Origin: Methanosarcina acetivorans C2A
Lineage (GTDB): Archaea > Halobacteriota > Methanosarcinia > Methanosarcinales > Methanosarcinaceae
Assembly: GCF_000007345.1 (NCBI RefSeq)
Contig: NC_003552.1
Span: 3,100,001-3,164,000 of the forward strand
Direction: 5' to 3'
DNA: 64,000 bases
How positions within the stretch are numbered: the stretch's first letter is position 1; each line of letters starts with the position of its first letter. Under the pieces are notes generated by a model, which was not told where the DNA came from, ran no database searches, and worked only from the letters and a program-made list of their open reading frames with translations. Below, one piece after another: positions 1 through 8,227 of the stretch. The translations under genes and the position numbers were made by a program.

Positions 1-2637
1 CATGCCATAGAGTTGCAGCTGGTTTCGATCACGGATAATGTCCCGGTCAAAGGCGGTCTCGGTCTCGCTGCGAACGCTGAGTCCCCTGGAGATGCTGAGT
101 AAGGCGAAAGCCACAAAACCCATAGTAGCCGCCGTGACTGCGCCGGCTGCTTCGAAGATAGCCTCCAGATAGACCGTGGCGATAGCCATCAGGATGCCGA
201 GGAAAGCGATGCGTATCCATTGTGAAGTTGATAGGAGGGGTTGTTTCAGCGGCCGTGGTTTCTTCTTCATCAGGCCTGTGGTTGGCTTGTCAAATCCAAG
301 CGCCATAGCCACCGGGACCGAGATCAGGAAGTTCAGAAACAGGACAACGAGTGCTGCAAACGGGGTTCCCCCGAGTACGAAGAAGAACGCAGCCAGCAGG
401 TAGCATGCGATGTACGCCACCAGCTGTCCCATCTGGAAGCGGACAAAGTTGAACAGGTTATTGTAGATGTGCCGGCCGTACTCCACTGCCTTGACGATGG
501 TGGCGAAGTTGTCGTCGGTCAGGATCATCACCGCTGCATCCTTAGAGACTTCGGTGCCGGTAACGCCCATGGCCACGCCGATGTCAGCTTTCTTCAGCGC
601 AGGGGCATCGTTAACCCCATCACCGGTCATCGCTACGATGTTGTCTTTCTGCTGGAGCAGGGTCACCAGCCGAATTTTGTCCTCCGGGGTCACGCGAGCC
701 ACCACACCGATCTGATCCAGCTGTGGCTTCAACTGCTCATCAGGAATGGCGGCAAATTCTGCCCCTGTCAAAGCCTGGCCTTCAATGCCCAGTTCGTTGC
801 CTATGGCGGCAGCTGTCACCGCATGGTCGCCAGTGATCATACGTACCTGGATGCCGGCACTGTGGCAGCTGGCAATCGCATCCTTTGCCTCGCCTCGCGG
901 CGGATCGACTATCCCAACCATCGCTAGAAGGGTCAGATCCTGCACCAGGTCGAGCAGATTACTTTTCGGGTCGAAAGTTGCCGGATCGAAGTCCCGGCGT
1001 GCCACGACCATTACCCGCTCCCCGGCAGCTGCCATACGGTCGTTTTCGGCCAGTGCCAGATGACGATTTTCGTCGGTTACTGCGAATGGCTCTCCACCCG
1101 GAATCCAGTAATATCCACCACGGGCGATCAACACGTCAGGCGCTCCCTTGACGCAGCAACGCACAACCGGCTTTCCCTGCTCATCGGTCATGTTGTGGAA
1201 GGTCGCCATGAACTTATATTCGGCATCAAACGGCACCTCGGCAACACGGGGGAACATCTCTCTTGCGCTGTCAACATGGATGCCTCCCTTCTCAGCCAGC
1301 ACGATCAGAGCACCCTCGGTGGGGTCGCCAATCAGGGTTTCGCCGTCCAGCCGCGCGTCTGCACACAGTGCCATGGGCAGCAAGACCTGATCAAGGTCGA
1401 TCCTTTTCCCACCTGCACTCTGTATCTTACCCTCGGTGCTGTAAGGCGCCGTATTCTTCTGCCAAGGCTGGCCGGGCTGAATACCCCTGGTCAGTTTCAA
1501 CTCTCCTGTGATGCCGTAGCCTTCACCTGTCACATGGTAGCGGTTCTGGCCGGGGATAGTGAACTCTACCGCTGTCATCTTGTTAAGTGTCAGCGTGCCG
1601 GTCTTGTCCGTGCAGATGGCCGAGACCGAACCAAGCGTCTCCACCGATGGCAGCCGTTTGACAATGGCATTCTGGGCCGCCAGTTCCCGCGTACCCATGG
1701 AATACATGGTGATGACCACAGCCGGCAGGCCTGTGGGGATAGCTGCGATAGCCAGAGCCACACCGGCGATGAAGATGGAGTCCAGGGGCTGTCCGTTGCG
1801 GAGTCCCATTATGACCATCAGGATAAAAGCAAGACCTGCCAGCCCTGCAATGATCATTGTCAGCCGGTCGAGCTGCTTCTGTAATGGCGTCTTATCCGCT
1901 TTGGTTTTGTTGAGCAGGTCAGCGATGTGGCCCATTTCGGTGCCCATGCCGGTGGTGGTGACGATCATCTCGCCTCGACCACGGGTGACTGAAGTGTTCA
2001 TATAAGCCATGTTGTGGCGGTCACCCAGGGGCACCTCGGCTCCGTCGATGACCTCGCTATTCTTGGCCGAAGCAACGCTTTCGCCTGTCAGAGCCGCTTC
2101 CTCGATTTCCAGTGTTGCCGTCACAAACAGGCGTCCGTCAGCAGGGACTACATCACCCGCTTCCATTAACACGACATCGCCTGGCACCACCTGCGCGATA
2201 TCTACTTCCTGCGTCACACCATCCCGGCGCACATGAGTGATGTTTTTCATCGTCCCGGCTAGCGCCGCCAGGCTGGCAGCAGCCTTGGATTCGCCGCGCA
2301 GGCCCAGCATCGCATTGAAGACAGTCAGACCCACCAGAACCAGCGTGGTCCCCCACTTATCTGTGAATATCTGGTTGATGAGCGCTGCCGCCAGCAGGAT
2401 GATCTGCATCAGGTCTTTGTACTGCCGCAGGAACGCCTGCCAGCCCGGCTCTTTATTCATCTCCACCAGGTGATTCGGGCCATACTTCTGCAAACGCTGC
2501 TGAGCCTCAGCCGCATTCAGGCCCCTGTCCGGATCGACCTGAAGCCGGCTGGCGATTTCTGCGGGCGTAAGTGCGTACCATTCGACATCTGACGCCATCT
2601 GGGCCGGACCAGGCGATTCTGTTTGATTGGATGACAT
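1..2637 (-). CDS. P-type cation-transporting ATPase (P2-like), C-terminus cut by the window edge
   Basis: The frame runs from ATG at 2637 (GGAG just upstream) off the left edge, giving about 879 codons without a stop. In order it has a cation-ATPase N-terminal domain, the actuator TGES motif, the phosphorylation motif DKTGTLT, the nucleotide-binding region, and the hinge GDGVNDAP followed by membrane helices. It should pump an inorganic cation across the cell membrane using ATP. Substrate is uncertain: the M4 motif reads AAIPTGLPAV where Ca2+ pumps have PEGL, and M5/M6 (VRFQMGQLVAYI; LNFLISVPVAMALGF) lack the Glu/Asp ligands of SERCA-type pumps. PPK2 lies 78 bp upstream on the same strand. 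The stretch is clearly GC-richer than most of the window, which suggests transfer. Family is sure; specificity is not. Confidence 0.93.
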   Translation of the reverse strand, partial: MSSNQTESPGPAQMASDVEWYALTPAEIASRLQVDPDRGLNAAEAQQRLQKYGPNHLVEMNKEPGWQAFLRQYKDLMQIILLAAALINQIFTDKWGTTLVLVGLTVFNAMLGLRGESKAAASLAALAGTMKNITHVRRDGVTQEVDIAQVVPGDVVLMEAGDVVPADGRLFVTATLEIEEAALTGESVASAKNSEVIDGAEVPLGDRHNMAYMNTSVTRGRGEMIVTTTGMGTEMGHIADLLNKTKADKTPLQKQLDRLTMIIAGLAGLAFILMVIMGLRNGQPLDSIFIAGVALAIAAIPTGLPAVVITMYSMGTRELAAQNAIVKRLPSVETLGSVSAICTDKTGTLTLNKMTAVEFTIPGQNRYHVTGEGYGITGELKLTRGIQPGQPWQKNTAPYSTEGKIQSAGGKRIDLDQVLLPMALCADARLDGETLIGDPTEGALIVLAEKGGIHVDSAREMFPRVAEVPFDAEYKFMATFHNMTDEQGKPVVRCCVKGAPDVLIARGGYYWIPGGEPFAVTDENRHLALAENDRMAAAGERVMVVARRDFDPATFDPKSNLLDLVQDLTLLAMVGIVDPPRGEAKDAIASCHSAGIQVRMITGDHAVTAAAIGNELGIEGQALTGAEFAAIPDEQLKPQLDQIGVVARVTPEDKIRLVTLLQQKDNIVAMTGDGVNDAPALKKADIGVAMGVTGTEVSKDAAVMILTDDNFATIVKAVEYGRHIYNNLFNFVRFQMGQLVAYIACYLLAAFFFVLGGTPFAALVVLFLNFLISVPVAMALGFDKPTTGLMKKKPRPLKQPLLSTSQWIRIAFLGILMAIATVYLEAIFEAAGAVTAATMGFVAFALLSISRGLSVRSETETAFDRDIIRDRNQLQLYGM

Positions 2638-2715
2638 GTTCCATCTCCTTGAGTTCTAAAAGTATGGAGGTTTTGATGTCCTCCGGTTTGAGTTGCCCTG
2701 CTTTCAGGCGTGGTC

Positions 2716-3723
2716 TTACCTGTTCTTCTTGCCTTTCGCTTTGGCCTTTACGACAGCTTTATCCTTCCGACCCCCGTCCTCGTTCTCGAGCTCTTCTTTA
2801 GCCACAAGCAAAGCCTGTTTCTGCTGCTCACTGACTGTAGGATAGGCCAGGTCGAGTTTTTTCATAGTGCTGTATAGTACGGCAGCAACGGCCAGCCGTG
2901 TGAACCACTTATGATCGGCAGGTACGATATACCAGGGTGCCCACTCAGTACTTGTATGGTTGAACATGTCTTCGTAGGCGTCGATATAATCGTCCCAATG
3001 GGCCCGCTCTTTTATGTCAGCTGCAGAGAACTTCCAGTTCTTCTCAGGCAACATGGTCCGCTTCAGGAAACGCTTCTTCTGGGCTTCTTTGGACACGTAG
3101 AGGAAGAACTTGACGACAATGATGCCGTTGTCGACCAGGTACTTCTCGAAGTTGTTGATCTCTTCGAAGCGCCGTTTCCAGATATCCCTGTCCTTCAATG
3201 CGGGCGGGAGCTGCTGGCCGGCGAGGATCTCGGGATGCACGCGCACAACAAGGACTTCTTCATAGTAGGAACGGTTGAAAATCCCGATGTCACCGCGAGC
3301 GGGCAGGACCTTGAAGTTTCGCCACATATAATCGTGGTCCCGTTCTTCGCCGGAAGGCGCCTTGAAACTGTAGACATCGACCCCCTGCGGGTTGACCCCC
3401 GACATGACGTGCTTGATGGTGCCGTCCTTGCCGGCTGCATCGAGGGCCTGAAGGACCATAAGCAGTGCATACTGGTTCTGGGCCCAGAGCTTGTCCTGCA
3501 TCTCGGCGAGCATCTGGATACCTCTGGCCAGGATCTCTTTTGCCTCCGCTTTCTTCATCCATCTGCCGGTGAAACCGGGATCATAGTCCTTCCTCAGGTT
3601 GATCTTCCTGCCGGGCGGGACCCTCATGAATTCCATCAATGCTTCAATTCTGGCTTCCACATCTTCAATTCTGGTTTCCGCATCTTCAATTCTGGTTTCC
3701 GCATCTTCAATTTTGGTTGCCAT
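2716..3723 (-). CDS. ppk2: Polyphosphate kinase 2 family (polyphosphate:nucleotide phosphotransferase)
   Basis: The 335-aa protein has the PPK2 core: Walker A-like DAAGKDGTIKH (about residues 93-103), the conserved GVNPQGVDVYSFKAP segment, and the lid motif RSYYEEVLVVRVHPE. These enzymes move phosphate between polyphosphate and nucleoside di- or monophosphates in the cytoplasm; the direction and nucleotide cannot be read from sequence. The first 30 residues are an unusual heptad series (EDAETRI, EDAETRI, EDVEARI) encoded by near-identical 21-bp DNA repeats, probably a short coiled coil. The C-terminus is a Lys-rich tail. It sits between the exporter and the P-type ATPase on the same strand with gaps near 80 bp, so co-transcription is plausible. 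Confidence 0.93.
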   Translation of the reverse strand: MATKIEDAETRIEDAETRIEDVEARIEALMEFMRVPPGRKINLRKDYDPGFTGRWMKKAEAKEILARGIQMLAEMQDKLWAQNQYALLMVLQALDAAGKDGTIKHVMSGVNPQGVDVYSFKAPSGEERDHDYMWRNFKVLPARGDIGIFNRSYYEEVLVVRVHPEILAGQQLPPALKDRDIWKRRFEEINNFEKYLVDNGIIVVKFFLYVSKEAQKKRFLKRTMLPEKNWKFSAADIKERAHWDDYIDAYEDMFNHTSTEWAPWYIVPADHKWFTRLAVAAVLYSTMKKLDLAYPTVSEQQKQALLVAKEELENEDGGRKDKAVVKAKAKGKKNR

Positions 3724-3803
3724 ATTTTGATTCCCCTATTCGTTCCTTGTATTGAACATTCAAGACCTGTCGAATTTCCTATCATCTGGGTGTGTTTGAT
3801 GCC

Positions 3804-5375
3804 TCATTCTTTTTTAGAGACCAGGATTTCAGGCGGCAGGAATGCCGAGACGAATATGCCGAATATTGTAACAAGCACCAGCCCCAGGAGGGAAGTTCTT
3901 ATCCCCTTAATGCGAGCGATTTCGTTGATTCTCAGGATTTCCGCTGCAAGGTCAGAGGGGACACCTTCCAGGGCGGTCTGCAGTTCCTCGTTGCTCAAAA
4001 ACTGCACATTCTCTTCTACCGCAGATACCAGGTCGGGCTTGAGATCCTCCGGAATGGCAGTACTGTCGTCGATTAAGGTAATGGCTCCGACTGCCAGGCC
4101 CGCAACCAGAAGAGAGCCCATAAGCGCAGTCCCGATGGCCATGCCAAGGTTCTGGGAAGTGCCCATCAGGGCAGCCGTCTCGCTTGTCCTTTCGGGAGTT
4201 ACCTGGGAAAGCACGAGGTTCATCACCTGGGATGCTATAAGCCCCCCGCCTATACCTATCAGGGCAAAGCCGGTCATAAGGCCAAGTCCTCTTACCTCTA
4301 CGTCAATAGTTGCGATAGCCAGAAAAAGACCCGCGAGAAGTATGACCAGTCCGGCCTGGATGATGCGCTTCGAGGCAATGAAGATGGAGAGCCGGGATGC
4401 CGTTAGTGAGGCTATCAAAAGCGGTATGGAAAGAGGCAGGTAGACAAAGCCGGTCTGCATCGCGTTTAAGCCCAGGACGATCTGAAGAAAGAGAGCCATG
4501 CTGAACAGGAAACCTCCGAAAAGGAGGGTCTGGACCATCTGGGTGAGAATTCCCGATGTGACCCTGCGGTCCCTGAGCACGTCGAGCCTTACGAGCGGCA
4601 TTCCCCCGCTGCTAATGAGATGGCGTTCCCAGGCGGCAAAACCAAGCAGGATAACGACTCCTGCTGCAATGAATACGGGAGTTGGGGAAAGGCCGAACGG
4701 GGAAATTTCAATCCCTGCTATTGAAAAAGTCTGGCGTGCCTTCCACCAGCCGTAGGTCCCTGCCATCAATATACCAAAAACGATAAGTCCCATTCCCAGC
4801 GCGGAGAGAATAGACCCGATTACATCCAGCTTCGGTTCTTCTCCGGCCTTAAGAGGCGCATCCAGGATAGCGCGGCTTAAAGCCAGGACAATGATCACTA
4901 TCACCACCTCTCCAGCAAAGGCAAGCCGCCAGGTGTATGCGGTTGTGAGCCAGCCTCCTATGATAGGGCCAAGAGCAATTCCGCTTGCAACGATTCCCCC
5001 AATTATCCCATAAGCAATGGCGCGATCTTCCCCTTCGTAGTTTGAGGTCACGAGAGTCTGGATGGCAGGCATGACAAGGGTTGCCCCCAGTCCTTCAAGG
5101 ATCGACCAGCCCACAAACAGTACACCTATTGTCGGGCTGATCGCCGTCAGGAGTGACCCCACCCCGTATATCACCAGTCCGAGCCTGAATGCTCGTTTTC
5201 TCCCAATGATATCTCCGATTTTGCCCCCTGTGATCATAAAGGATGCCATAACAAGCGCATACAGAGTAATAGCGCCCTGGACGGTAGTTACGTTCGTATT
5301 GAAGTCACTTATAAGTGCTGAAATCGAAACGTTCATGATTGTGGTATCAATAACGAGCACGAACATTGCAAGCAC
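3804..5375 (-). CDS. MFS drug exporter, DHA2 (EmrB/QacA) family
   Basis: A hydrophobic protein of about 520 aa, the usual length for 14-TM DHA2 exporters. It shows the motif-C-like DTTIMNVSI in TM1 and the loop motif GGKIGDIIGRKRAF after TM2. It would export amphipathic compounds using the proton gradient. The coordinate given is the first canonical start (GTG at 5375); ATG at 5366 is also in frame. However, a perfect AGGAGG (5413-5418) lies 7 nt before an in-frame ATC at 5405, and starting there adds ERKTVLVALV, the kind of charged N-terminus this family normally has. An ATC start or an ATG-to-ATC change is therefore likely. First gene of a minus-strand run followed by ppk2. Confidence 0.9.
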   Translation of the reverse strand: MLAMFVLVIDTTIMNVSISALISDFNTNVTTVQGAITLYALVMASFMITGGKIGDIIGRKRAFRLGLVIYGVGSLLTAISPTIGVLFVGWSILEGLGATLVMPAIQTLVTSNYEGEDRAIAYGIIGGIVASGIALGPIIGGWLTTAYTWRLAFAGEVVIVIIVLALSRAILDAPLKAGEEPKLDVIGSILSALGMGLIVFGILMAGTYGWWKARQTFSIAGIEISPFGLSPTPVFIAAGVVILLGFAAWERHLISSGGMPLVRLDVLRDRRVTSGILTQMVQTLLFGGFLFSMALFLQIVLGLNAMQTGFVYLPLSIPLLIASLTASRLSIFIASKRIIQAGLVILLAGLFLAIATIDVEVRGLGLMTGFALIGIGGGLIASQVMNLVLSQVTPERTSETAALMGTSQNLGMAIGTALMGSLLVAGLAVGAITLIDDSTAIPEDLKPDLVSAVEENVQFLSNEELQTALEGVPSDLAAEILRINEIARIKGIRTSLLGLVLVTIFGIFVSAFLPPEILVSKKE

Positions 5376-5402
5376 TAGTGCAACAAGTACGGTCTTTCTC
5401 TC

Positions 5403-5418
5403 GATGTTACTGCCTCCT
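5403..5418 (-). promoter_or_regulatory. Strong Shine-Dalgarno aimed at a non-canonical ATC start
   Basis: AGGAGG reads on the minus strand at 5418-5413, followed after 7 nt by ATC (5405-5403) in the frame of the exporter. An in-frame TAA sits about 20 nt upstream, so no upstream ATG/GTG/TTG can use this site, and the first canonical start is 30 nt too far downstream. Confidence 0.5.
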
Positions 5419-5592
5419 GTGAATTAGAGCAATAGTGAACATCTTCGGCAGATAAGCTCCCTTCATCCTTTCACAACCAGAGCTTTTCTCAGAGAATTAA
5501 AGCAGGAGCAGAAAGTCAGGAACCTTTTCTAATCCCCCTGGAAATCATCATCTACTGTCCTCCATCTCCACTCCTGCCTTCATCTTCACTTC

Positions 5593-5973
5593 TCAATCCC
5601 TTCCGAATGTTTCCCTCACCCCGGGTAGCATTATGTAGATAAGAACAAGGGCGTTAACGATAACTGACAGGTTAACATCATACCATGAGCCTCCGGTAAT
5701 CAGCACCACAAAAGCCAGGCACAGATTAAAGACTGAAATGACAGCCAGGAAGAGCCATGCTTGCGGGTCTACCTGCCAGAGCATCTGAGCCACCCAGGCC
5801 CATATGTAGGCAAGCAGGCCATACAAGAGGGCATACCAGAGGTTGAAAATACGGATGTTCACAGGCCCGAGAAAAGGCAAAAATCCAAGAAAACGAAGCA
5901 TTGCAATACCGTTTAAAAATGCCAGCAATACAGCTACAAAGGTCAGAATAGTAACACCAACAGGTCTTTCCAT
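5593..5973 (-). CDS. Four-helix membrane protein, paralogue of the next gene upstream
   Basis: A 126-aa membrane protein with about four hydrophobic segments, beginning MERPVGVTILTF. It is strongly similar along its full length to the 126-aa protein at 6171-6551 (shared RIFNLWYALLYGLL, TGGSWYDVNLSVIV, YIMLPGVRE). I do not recognise a named function. A near-perfect AGGAGA precedes the ATG. It is the downstream copy of a duplicated module; the matching upstream DUF308 copy is reduced to a 3' stub at about 6013-6115. Confidence 0.8.
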   Translation of the reverse strand: MERPVGVTILTFVAVLLAFLNGIAMLRFLGFLPFLGPVNIRIFNLWYALLYGLLAYIWAWVAQMLWQVDPQAWLFLAVISVFNLCLAFVVLITGGSWYDVNLSVIVNALVLIYIMLPGVRETFGRD

Positions 5974-6012
5974 ATTTTTGTCTCCTTATTTTTGTCTCGA
6001 AAAATTCCTTCA

Positions 6013-6115
6013 TCAGGTTCGCATATTTAACCCTCCGATGGCTACCCTGATTCCCGAGAATAAGGAACAGCACGGATATCCAAGGAAGAAAAAGGCTCCT
6101 GCCAGAGAGTTGCCT
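6013..6115 (-). pseudogene. 3' stub of a second DUF308 gene
   Basis: Read on the minus strand, this gap encodes, with one frameshift, pieces matching the C-terminus of the DUF308 protein at 6620-7189: SLAGAF, FLPWISVLFLILG and GGLNMRT followed by TGA, against SLVGAL, VLPWVFGFFLIIGG and GGLKMRT. The following 3' spacer (gaacctga.gaagg..tttttcgagacaaa) is also shared. It is best read as the remnant left when a DUF308 plus 126-aa pair was duplicated and the second DUF308 was mostly deleted. Confidence 0.6.
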
Positions 6116-6170
6116 GGCAGGAACAAAAATGGATTATTGGATCACATTAGTTCCCAATCCCTATCCCGGT

Positions 6171-6551
6171 TTAATCTGTCCCGAATGCCTCTCTCACTCC
6201 AGGCAGCATAACGTAGATGAGGATAAGGGCGCTAACAATTACTGAAAGGTTAACGTCATACCATGAGCCGCCTGTAACCAGCACCACAAAATCCACGCAC
6301 AGACTAAATATCGAGATAACAGCCATAAATATCCAGCCCTGCGGATTTACCTCCCAGAGCATCTTGGCCACCCACGCCCAGATATAGGTCAGCAGGCCGT
6401 ACAATAGGGCATACCAGAGATTGAAAATACGGATGTCCAGAGGCCCGACAAAGGGAAAAAAACCAAGAAAACGAAGCGTTGCAATACCGTTTAAAATTGC
6501 CAACAATACAGCCAGAAGTGCCAGAATAGTAACGCCAATAGGTCTTTCCAT
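6171..6551 (-). CDS. Four-helix membrane protein, upstream paralogue
   Basis: A 126-aa membrane protein (MERPIGVTILAL...) nearly identical in layout to 5593-5973, with about four hydrophobic helices and conserved GGSWYDVNLS and MLPGVREAFG motifs. The function is unknown. It lies about 68 bp downstream of the DUF308 gene on the same strand, so the two are probably co-transcribed envelope proteins. The leader contains several tandem AAGGAGACAAA-like units. Confidence 0.8.
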   Translation of the reverse strand: MERPIGVTILALLAVLLAILNGIATLRFLGFFPFVGPLDIRIFNLWYALLYGLLTYIWAWVAKMLWEVNPQGWIFMAVISIFSLCVDFVVLVTGGSWYDVNLSVIVSALILIYVMLPGVREAFGTD

Positions 6552-6605
6552 ATTTTTGTCTCCTTATTATTTGTCTCCTTATGTTTGTCTTCTTATGTTT
6601 GTCTC
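6552..6605 (-). repeat. Tandem Shine-Dalgarno-like leader repeats
   Basis: Upstream of the ATG at 6551 the minus strand carries about four imperfect copies of a unit like ATAAGGAGACAAA. The copy nearest the ATG has proper spacing; the others look like slippage copies. The paralogue at 5973 has about two copies. Confidence 0.55.
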
Positions 6606-6619
6606 GAAAAACCCCTTCT

Positions 6620-7189
6620 TCAGGTTCGCATTTTCAGTCCTCCGATAATTCCTCCAATCCCTCCGATAATGAGGAAAAACCCGAATACCCACGGTAGAAC
6701 CAGAGCTCCTACCAGAGAGTTGTTTAGAAGTAGCAGCCCGAGGATTATGGTAACGATACCAAGAATTCCAGTCCCCCATCCTCCTCCCTTAAATCCCAGA
6801 AAAAGTTTTACAGCACCGGTGATTATAGCCCATACCCCTATGAAAATAATGAAGAGTGTGAGTACTATGAAAGGGCTGTAAATAGGGTATATCAATACGA
6901 GAATTCCTACAATAATGCCCAGTATACCTGCAAGCAGTTTCCATAATCGGTTCCCTGAGAATACGAATGCCCCTAAAACGGAAAGGATCCCACCTGCCAG
7001 CCAGAAAATGCCCAGGACCTGTATGAGAAAGATAGTGGTTACTGCAGGGTTGTATATCAGGAATAAACCAACGATAATTGCGATAATCCCTTCCAGAAGA
7101 ACCACCCACCATGGTACTCCCAGTACTCCATACCCTACCTCACTGCCTGGTTGTTCTTCAACTTCAACTGGTTGTTCCATATAATCCAT
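6620..7189 (-). CDS. DUF308 / HdeD-family membrane protein
   Basis: A 189-aa protein with six hydrophobic segments and Gly-rich helices (LEGIIAIIVGLFLIYNP; GGILSVLGAFVF; LFLGFKGGGWG; LIIGGIGGIIGGL), typical of the HdeD/DUF308 family, whose bacterial member is linked to acid resistance. The role in archaea is unknown. The N-terminus has a short acidic cytoplasmic lead (MDYMEQPVEVEEQPGSEVG). It is first in a minus-strand set with the two 126-aa paralogues. Confidence 0.82.
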   Translation of the reverse strand: MDYMEQPVEVEEQPGSEVGYGVLGVPWWVVLLEGIIAIIVGLFLIYNPAVTTIFLIQVLGIFWLAGGILSVLGAFVFSGNRLWKLLAGILGIIVGILVLIYPIYSPFIVLTLFIIFIGVWAIITGAVKLFLGFKGGGWGTGILGIVTIILGLLLLNNSLVGALVLPWVFGFFLIIGGIGGIIGGLKMRT

Positions 7190-8227
7190 CTCCCTAATTT
7201 TTTAGTGCCCCAGCCAATTTTCCACTATTGGAATACAGGCATGAGCACAGCTAAAGAGACATCACCCATCCTGAGCAGAAATATCCTGTTTTCGGATAAT
7301 TTCCGGTACACTCAGGAATCAGCCAGAATCAAAGAGAAGACAGTCTTCCCCCTCCACAAAGCAGAGCATCTCTTCTTTCCGGGCGTTCATTGATGGAATT
7401 CACACCTGTACGGCTTGCCCACAATTAATCAGAAGATCTCATTGTGAAAGTCTCTGATCAAGTGCAGCTTTTCCATCATTGAAAGCCCCGACATGACGCA
7501 GGCTGAAATAAAGTATTATCTATCACTGCAACATATGAAGACAGGATTCTGCTGGGATCTTAATTTCAGTGTTAATTTCAAGACCAATTTCAACTTCAAG
7601 ATTGATCCCTTCTTTACATTCTCCTGATGATGAAGCAATGATATGATTGTTTATATACAAACCATTAGATATAAAATAACTTATTATTAATTCTCAAAGA
7701 AGACTCTTTTATCCGGAATTCCGTCAGCTTGCCGGGAAGTTATTCAAAAAAAGGAAAAAGGAATGATTAAAGAGAAAGAAGAAAGAGACGGAAGTAGCCT
7801 GAAAATACCAGTATAAAACAGTAAAAAGTAGAACTAGATTATTATTTGCCTTTTATCTTCATTTCCCTCTTCTTACTCTCGAGAAAGCAGCTCTTCTGCA
7901 TCTCTTTATTTTACCATTGTTTTTAAATTATTCCTCTTAAGCGAGCAAAGCAAGCGAAAAGGACTTCGTGCTGTTGCGATTACATCACAACTAAAAGAAA
8001 AATCATAGATTTTTCTGTCCCGAAGCAAAACTCGGAAAGCAAAACTCGGAAAGCAAAACTCGGGTGGCTCAATTCGGGGTGATACCCCAAAATTGAAAAA
8101 CAAATCAAAATCAAAGTTAAAAAAGAATCAAAACCGAATTGAAGAATAAAAGAGTTTGAGGTTAAGGTTTTTCAACCTGAACCTCTTCTCGCGAACTCCC
8201 ATCAGACTTTTTTCCGTTGTCTGCAGA
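7190..8227. other. Intergenic region, about 1 kb, with a dispersed repeat
   Basis: No gene is supported here. The left part is plain AT-rich sequence between two minus-strand genes. From about 7935 to 8070 it holds a degenerate copy of the dispersed repeat described at 16955 and 53008. The small ORF at 7906-8103 lies inside that repeat and is not believed. Confidence 0.6.
7935..8070 (+). repeat. Dispersed structured repeat, copy 1
   Basis: Starts with AAGCGAGCAAAGCAAGCGAAAAGGAC, then a TTCGTGCTGTTGCGATTACATC block, then a paired aaatcatagattttt segment and repeats of GAAGCAAAACTCGG. Clear relatives lie at 53008-53305 (same strand, two copies) and at 16955-17030 (reverse complement). It is non-coding and rich in self-complementary stretches. 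Its function is unknown. Confidence 0.6.

Noticed and set aside
176..2473. Several plus-strand frames of 70-270 codons over the first 2.5 kb
   Set aside because: The minus strand is one uninterrupted P-type ATPase with all family motifs; the plus-strand frames are antisense by-products of GC-rich coding DNA.
2911..4443. A 510-codon plus-strand frame antisense to ppk2 and the exporter
   Set aside because: No family resemblance, and both minus-strand genes beneath it are fully recognisable.
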